From contig NC_080041.1 in assembly GCF_012489685.1 (NCBI RefSeq), positions 36,755,780-36,819,779 of the forward strand: a stretch of 64,000 nt of DNA, read 5' to 3'. The position numbers and the translations under genes were made by a program. Below the pieces are notes generated by a model. The model worked only from the letters and a program-made list of their open reading frames with translations. It did no database searches and was not told the DNA's origin. This stretch comes from Lotus japonicus (Eukaryota > Streptophyta > Magnoliopsida > Fabales > Fabaceae). This document shows, piece by piece, positions 58,953 to 64,000 of this stretch (within the stretch, counting starts at the first letter, position 1; every line of letters starts with the position of its first letter).

Positions 58953-60015
58953 TGAAATTCTAGTTCACGCACAAGACAGATGTTATACCAAATGTTTAAG
59001 ACATCGTGCACAACATACAACAAATAAATCACAAGTTCAACACAGTATTAAACCAACAAAACAATAAAAAGAACACAGAGAATTGGTAACCTTGTTCTGT
59101 GCAACATCACCTACGTTTGGAGGGCTTCAGTCCGAGAAAGATAATTCACTATTATAGAGAATCAAGTACAAAAAGATTTTAATTGAACAACCCATGTTCA
59201 CAACCTTTCTACTTATTCCACCAGTGGCTTATTACTTAGGTCCCCCCTAAGTATGAGAACCCCTTCTCACTTTCTCTCACAATCACTGCCACAGTGATTG
59301 AACTTACAATAAGCAACACAGGTTTGAAGATGTTACAACTCAATTAAAACAAACCAACTCTATGTCATATGATGATCAATGGAGGGAGTAGAGTGGTGTA
59401 CAAATAACAGTGGACTCACAGATAAACAAACACTAAAACACATGCTCTTGCTCAAGCAACACAACCCACAATCCACACCTTGAGCAGCTAGGGTTATGTC
59501 TTCTTAAATAACAATTCTTTAGTAGTATTTGATCTTCAATGAGCTTGCGCAAAAATAGAGTCCACAAAACAGATGTGGAACAAATCTTTTGTCAAATATT
59601 TGATCACATACATATTTTCTCCACAAACTAAAACCTTAAGCAAATCTTCCTTCACAAATTAGTTCACATAATAAAACAATCACCACAGATTTAATGTGGA
59701 GAGAATCTGGTTGTCAATCCTTTAAACCAGTAACAAATCTTATCAAATAAGATTTGAACACAAGAAGAAATAATCTTCTACGGTTTAAACCAAATCAAAT
59801 CTTCTTCAGCAGATTTGATTACACCTGATATATTTTCAGATAACACACATAAGCTTCTTCAACAACCCTTGTTTGTTGATAACGTAAAACAATCCAAAGC
59901 TTCTAGAAAATACATGTAACACACAGCAGCTACGCAGGGATAAATGTTGCACCAGATGCTGGAACATTTGGTCGCACATCTTGACAGATAAAACATTTTA
60001 GCTAAAATATAGACA
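58953..60015 (-). mobile_element. Copia LTR, inverted relative to 54457-58323
   Basis: 1,063 bp. On the minus strand it begins TGTCTATATTTTAGC at 60015 and ends GAACTAGAATTTCA at 58953. It is collinear with the other two LTRs of this family but clearly diverged from them. No clean target duplication is seen. Confidence 0.75.
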
Positions 60016-60299
60016 ATCAAGAACAAAGGAACAACAAACTTTATTGGTGATTTTGAATGGCCTAATTATGTTAAATTTATTGTTGCAATTTTTGAATATT
60101 TAGAAAGAGAAATTTACATTACTTTGAATATGATAATGTAATATAATAGGAGAGGATCCATTCTTAACTGGAAATATAAAAAATTTTAGTCAATTAAAAA
60201 TCCAGTCTCTATATATCTTAAATTAGAGTAATTAATATTGAATTTCATAAAGCCACAATGTCAACATTTTTATCTTGGACCCAGTATCATGGGTTTTAA

Positions 60300-60412
60300 A
60301 TGTTTTTTTTACACCGAAAAAATACGTTGCACTTTTCAGAGATTGATTTCTGGACCTCCCTCACCCAACTCACATGTCTCATAACTCTTATCACTTGAGC
60401 TATCATTCGGAG
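60300..60412 (-). mobile_element. SINE
   Basis: The minus strand reads CGAATGATAGCTCAAGTGAT (box A-like), GGTCCAGAAATCAATC in place of a good box B, and a GGTGTAAAAAAAA tail. Its closest relative in the window is 61010-61112. Confidence 0.65.
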
Positions 60413-60576
60413 ACGATGGATTTGAATGTAAATCAAATTAATTGTTATGAATTTTTAAATAAATAGCTACTAAATTAAAATTATTAACATTAATTAATTT
60501 TTAAATGAATATTCAATCAATACTAAAAAAATATATCAACCAATACTAAATAAATTGATATATTTATAAATTACTA

Positions 60577-60922
60577 GTCCTTCCGTCCCCTATTATAAGT
60601 CACTTTTTTGAATTTTTTTTTCTCATAATATAAGTCACTTTACAATTTCTATGAAACATTGATTATTTATTTACATATCTACCCTTATGCTTAATGCTTA
60701 ATATTAAAAGCAATTTTCCACTTTTCAAAATTTTCTTTGTTTCCAAGACCACTATCATCTAGAGATAGTGAAATATTAATAAGGAGAGAGGATTTTCAAT
60801 GAGGGCAATTCAGGAAAATTATTAAAAGCAACTACAAATTTATTACTACTAACTACTTTTAACTATTTTTCTTAATCTAAGAGAATTAGGTAAAAATGAC
60901 TTATAATACGGGACGGAGGGAG
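60577..60922. mobile_element. Stowaway-like (Tc1/mariner) MITE
   Basis: 346 bp. The ends are GTCCTTCCGTCCCC and GGGACGGAGGGAG, flanked by TA on both sides (60575-60576 and 60923-60924). The CTCCCTCCGTCCC end is the Stowaway hallmark. Subterminal ATTATAAGTCACTTTT is matched by its complement. Confidence 0.88.
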
Positions 60923-61009
60923 TATTAACTAATTTAAGAATATTTTTAAAAAACTAAATTAAAATTTTAAAAAGTGTTTGTTCGAGTTTAACTTTTATAT
61001 CTGTCTTCG

Positions 61010-61112
61010 AATGATAGCTCAAGCGGTAAGATCTAGACGATATATGAGTTGTGTGGAGGAGGTCCAAAGATCAATTTGTAGAGGGTGCAATTTATCTTTT
61101 TGATGTAAAAAA
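61010..61112 (+). mobile_element. SINE
   Basis: CGAATGATAGCTCAAGCGGT (box A-like), GGAGGTCCAAAGATCAATTT, and a GATGTAAAAAAAA end. Inverted relative to 60300-60412. Confidence 0.65.
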
Positions 61113-61439
61113 AATATATATCTAAACATATAAAATACTCATGAATTGCAAAATAAATTTGCTAGTGGTACAGGATAAATAATATAAATTAGAGTACTTA
61201 CTTTAGAGAGTGAAACACTCACCCAGTGGTGTGTCACCGTCTCATTCTATACCTTTCTTCATAAGTTTTCTCTCTCACACTATAATTAGTAGTTAGATGA
61301 TGTCATATTTTTTGATTTTTTAGTAATTTAAATATAGAATAATTCCATATTTTTGAAAATAATTGATGTATTAATATTACATTTAATAATTATTAATGAC
61401 ATTAGAATAATTAACAAAAATAAATTGTGTCTTTAGGCG
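61113..61439. other. AT-rich intergenic stretch
   Basis: No gene or bounded repeat recognised. Confidence 0.4.
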
Positions 61440-62580
61440 TCGGTTGATCCTGTGATTTCGGAAGAGAAGACTACACCACACACAACTTCAACCTACAAGA
61501 GTTCTCTGCGACGGCGTCCAAAGGGAAGTAAAAACAAACCGAAACCTCTTCCAGTCGATTTTTTAGAGCCAGTTCAGGGGGAAGATGGAGTGTCAACTCG
61601 TGCTCAGAGAACTTGGCTACTTGGCAAACAACTAGGCTTGAAGCCGCGAGGATCGGAGGCGTTGATGCTTCGTGGTTTAGAGGCTCAAATCCGTCAAAAT
61701 CACCCACATCTCAAATAATATGTTGGGACCTTGGCTGACATGAACGTTTCGTGGCCTAGGAGGAATATCAAAACGTGAGGCAGTGAAAAAAAATGCAATT
61801 ATGCAATTGAAACCAGAACTTGTGCTGTTACAGGAGTCACTTGGAGTTGTTTGCTGTTGAATGAGATATAATAAAAGAAGATCGACGATGTTGCTAACTG
61901 GGTGGGCGAATCATCCTCACGGTCAGCGGAAGATGGAGGCTCAGTTACAGGCTGGTTGTTTTTTGGGTATATACGTGGAGGAGACTTGCAGGGTGCAGTT
62001 GAGGGTGTGCAGGGTGCAAGATTTTTAGCAGTAGCTTCGAATTTTGTGGTTGATTTGTTGCCATGAGTCGTGTCGCAGCAAGAGGTGGTTGTTAGTGCTT
62101 TTTATTACTGTGTGCTTCTTTATGATGTCAAGAGGGTCAAGGTAGGCCGAGGAGGGGTTTTTTGCTGATGATATTGATGTTTGGTGCTGCTGTTTTGTGT
62201 GCTGCTGTTGCTGTTGGTATTTGTTGCTGTTGCTGTCTCTTATTTGTTGCTGTCAGTTTAATATGTTGGCTGCTGTAATGAAATTGATGGTGCTGTTTTG
62301 GCTACTGTTGGTTGTCAGTTGAAGTTTGAGTTAATTTTGCTGCTGGTGCTGTCATGAATTTACGTGTGATTTCTTTTATTGTAAGGGATGCAACATTGGC
62401 AGTCTTAAGGATGTGGTACTCTTTTTCCTTGTTAGGTTTTTTCCCACTGGGTTTTGCTTAGCAAGGTTTTGATGAGGCTCATTCATAGCCATAGGGCGGG
62501 GTTTCGTTTGGGGTGGTTTTATGTGACCTGTATCTTGTACTTTTTTCAGCCTTGAGAACTTTTTGGTATATTGATTCAAA
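61440..62580 (+). mobile_element. internally deleted LINE
   Basis: 61452-61718 reads RRRPKGSKNKPKPL and RGLEAQIRQNHPHL, the end of an ORF1-like segment. About 61755-61855, after a frameshift, reads RGLGGISKREAVKKNAIMQL and LKPELVLLQES, the start of the LINE AP-endonuclease. The endonuclease remainder and reverse transcriptase are missing. The GCTGTTGCTG-rich and CCCACTGGGTTTTGCTTAGC parts (62190-62470) match LINE 3' ends as I know them. It could not move alone. Confidence 0.7.
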
Positions 62581-62737
62581 GAATAACAAATTAGAAAGCA
62601 AAAAGGGAATTAGAATGTAACTAGGATTAGAAAAAAAAAACTTAAATATGTTATATACGTATTTAAAAAAGAAAAACAAGAGAGAAAATATGAAAATGTC
62701 TGATCTATGCTGGCAAAGTACTCTTATTTCATTTGTG

Positions 62738-62759
62738 CATTACACGGGATCAATACTAG
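62738..62759 (+). mobile_element. degenerate Helitron-like 3' terminus
   Basis: GTGCATTACACGGGATCAATACTAG before a T, like 26827-26856 (hairpin, spacer, CTAG|T), but with the 5' arm of the hairpin decayed. The left end is unknown. Confidence 0.35.
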
Positions 62760-63480
62760 TATTTATAAATAAATGTGATAATCATAAAGGAGTAAAATTA
62801 GAAAGTGAGTGGAAAATACTCAATCACTATTGATTTTCTTGGCAAAAATGAGATGTTGGGAAAATGTGGTAGGTCTCACCATTTCCTACCATCTCACAAT
62901 CTCTTGGGAATGAATGAGAGATATTATATTGGAATGGTCTATAAATAATGGTAATAAAAAGGAAAACCAAGAAATTTCTGAGAGGAGAAGATGAAGACAT
63001 TTCAAAGAACTTGAGAAAATGATCGATATATTTTCTAAGTGCAAAGTGATACAAGATAGTTTATTTATACTAATTGGTTTATCATCTAAACTAAATCAGC
63101 CACGTGTTCAGTTGTAACCAACTCTAAACATGCAAATTACAATTAACAAAAAATAAATTATGCAATTAATAAAAAATAAACTATATTTTTAAATTGTGCT
63201 CCCTTTCTCGTGCAATGCTCAAGCATTGTGCACTGCACGTGCATTGTGCATTGCATTAGTGTTTTTTTTTTGTTTTATCATTTTCAATTGCACTACATAT
63301 TATTTTAAACATGCAATCACTTACAACACAAATATTAATTATAAATAAACCTATTTTTCTTAAAAAATATGTTCCCAGGTTTTTTCATTAATTGTCTTCT
63401 TATTCATTCTTTCCCCTTTCAGTTCAACAATCACTTTATTGAACAATCAATAGCTAGGTCCATAGAACCAATAAATATAT
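62760..63480. other. AT-rich intergenic region
   Basis: 63210-63265 has a cluster of GTGCA/TGCAC palindromic words. No gene seen. Confidence 0.4.
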
Positions 63481-63632
63481 ACATCCATAATATATACATT
63501 CAGGGGTTTTTCTAGGTCCAATCATCGCATACGTGGCATCTCATGATTGACTAATTTCATTAAAAATCCTACATGACAATCCTTCCTCCTTTCCTCTTAA
63601 TGTACACCCTTCTCCTTAACCTACACTCCTCT

Positions 63633-64000
63633 CTATTTAAAAGCCTATATAAGACTCTTATTCTTCATTCATCTCTCAATTATTTGGATTTCTCCTTAAC
63701 CTACACTGCTTCTTCAATCATCTCCTGCATTTTGTATTTTTTAAGCCTTTGTACATGGCTTCAAGATCTCATTTTGTGGTTCTTCATGATTATACAAGGT
63801 ATGTACTTTTTTCTCATCTGAAATCAATTTTTCATGTCTTTGATGTGTGTTATTGTAATCTAATCTCATTCCTTCAAAATTCATGTTTTACTAACCCTAA
63901 TATGTTATTCTCCTCATTCCCTTTCAACAATTTTTTTACAGGATTATGGTGTCATTAGACCTATAGACGCTGAAAATAACAATTTCACGGATATGGATCA
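63633..64000 (+). other. possible gene start at the right edge
   Basis: TATTTAAAAGCCTATATAAG (63636-63655) is a TATA-like element about 100 bp before an ATG at 63755. The first exon reads MASRSHFVVLHDYT, then a donor ACAAG|GTATGT. An acceptor TTTTTTACAG at about 63942 begins a second block, but the simplest join reaches a stop within eight codons. Either another splice site is used or it is not coding. The family is not recognised, and the window ends here. Confidence 0.3.

Overview
The window is plant nuclear DNA, almost certainly from a dicot and probably a legume. Genes have short GT-AG exons in AT-rich introns, the proteins are plant-specific families (LOB-domain, PPR-SMR, DUF627/DUF629), and most of the rest is plant-type retrotransposon, MULE, hAT, Stowaway, SINE and Helitron-like sequence. 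The legume assignment rests on recollection of similar repeats and is not proven. There are no bacterial features.

Only three genes look intact, all on the minus strand. The first is a two-exon LOB-domain (LBD22/LBD27-like) transcription factor (20182-21515). The second is a 15-exon, about 1,615-residue ubiquitin-hydrolase-related protein with DUF627, DUF629 and a USP53/54-like catalytic domain (32074-41597). The third is a PPR protein with a C-terminal SMR domain (47120-49762, with a 5' exon near 50.75 kb). They share no evident pathway; they are single genes between repeat islands.

Layout. 1-7.2 kb: repeat remnants, a LINE relic and the 5' half of a SIRE-type Copia element. 7.2-12.6 kb: AT-rich DNA with one decayed exon. 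12.6-18.1 kb: a truncated Copia element inserted in rearranged Athila/Tat-like LTRs. 18.1-21.5 kb: a small TIR element and the LBD gene. 22-26.9 kb: probable Helitron DNA with broken copies of a ribosomal protein L7 gene and a selenoprotein-H-like gene. 27-30.9 kb: an F-box gene fragment, three terminal-inverted-repeat elements, a SINE and a LINE relic. 31-41.6 kb: the ubiquitin-hydrolase gene with hAT MITEs in one intron. 42-46.6 kb: a LINE RNase H relic, a tandem duplication, and a Pack-MULE carrying a piece of ribosomal protein L27a. 47-50.9 kb: the PPR-SMR gene. 51.2-60 kb: a MITE, a Helitron candidate, a G-rich repeat, and a Ty3/gypsy solo LTR nested in one of two inverted Copia LTRs. 60-64 kb: an inverted SINE pair around a Stowaway-like MITE, an internally deleted LINE, and a possible first exon at the right edge.

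No new multi-gene system is visible. The most informative features are gene-capturing transposons and nested insertions with intact target-site duplications, which give a relative order of events. Exon boundaries were set by hand from splice signals and reading-frame continuity, without transcript data.
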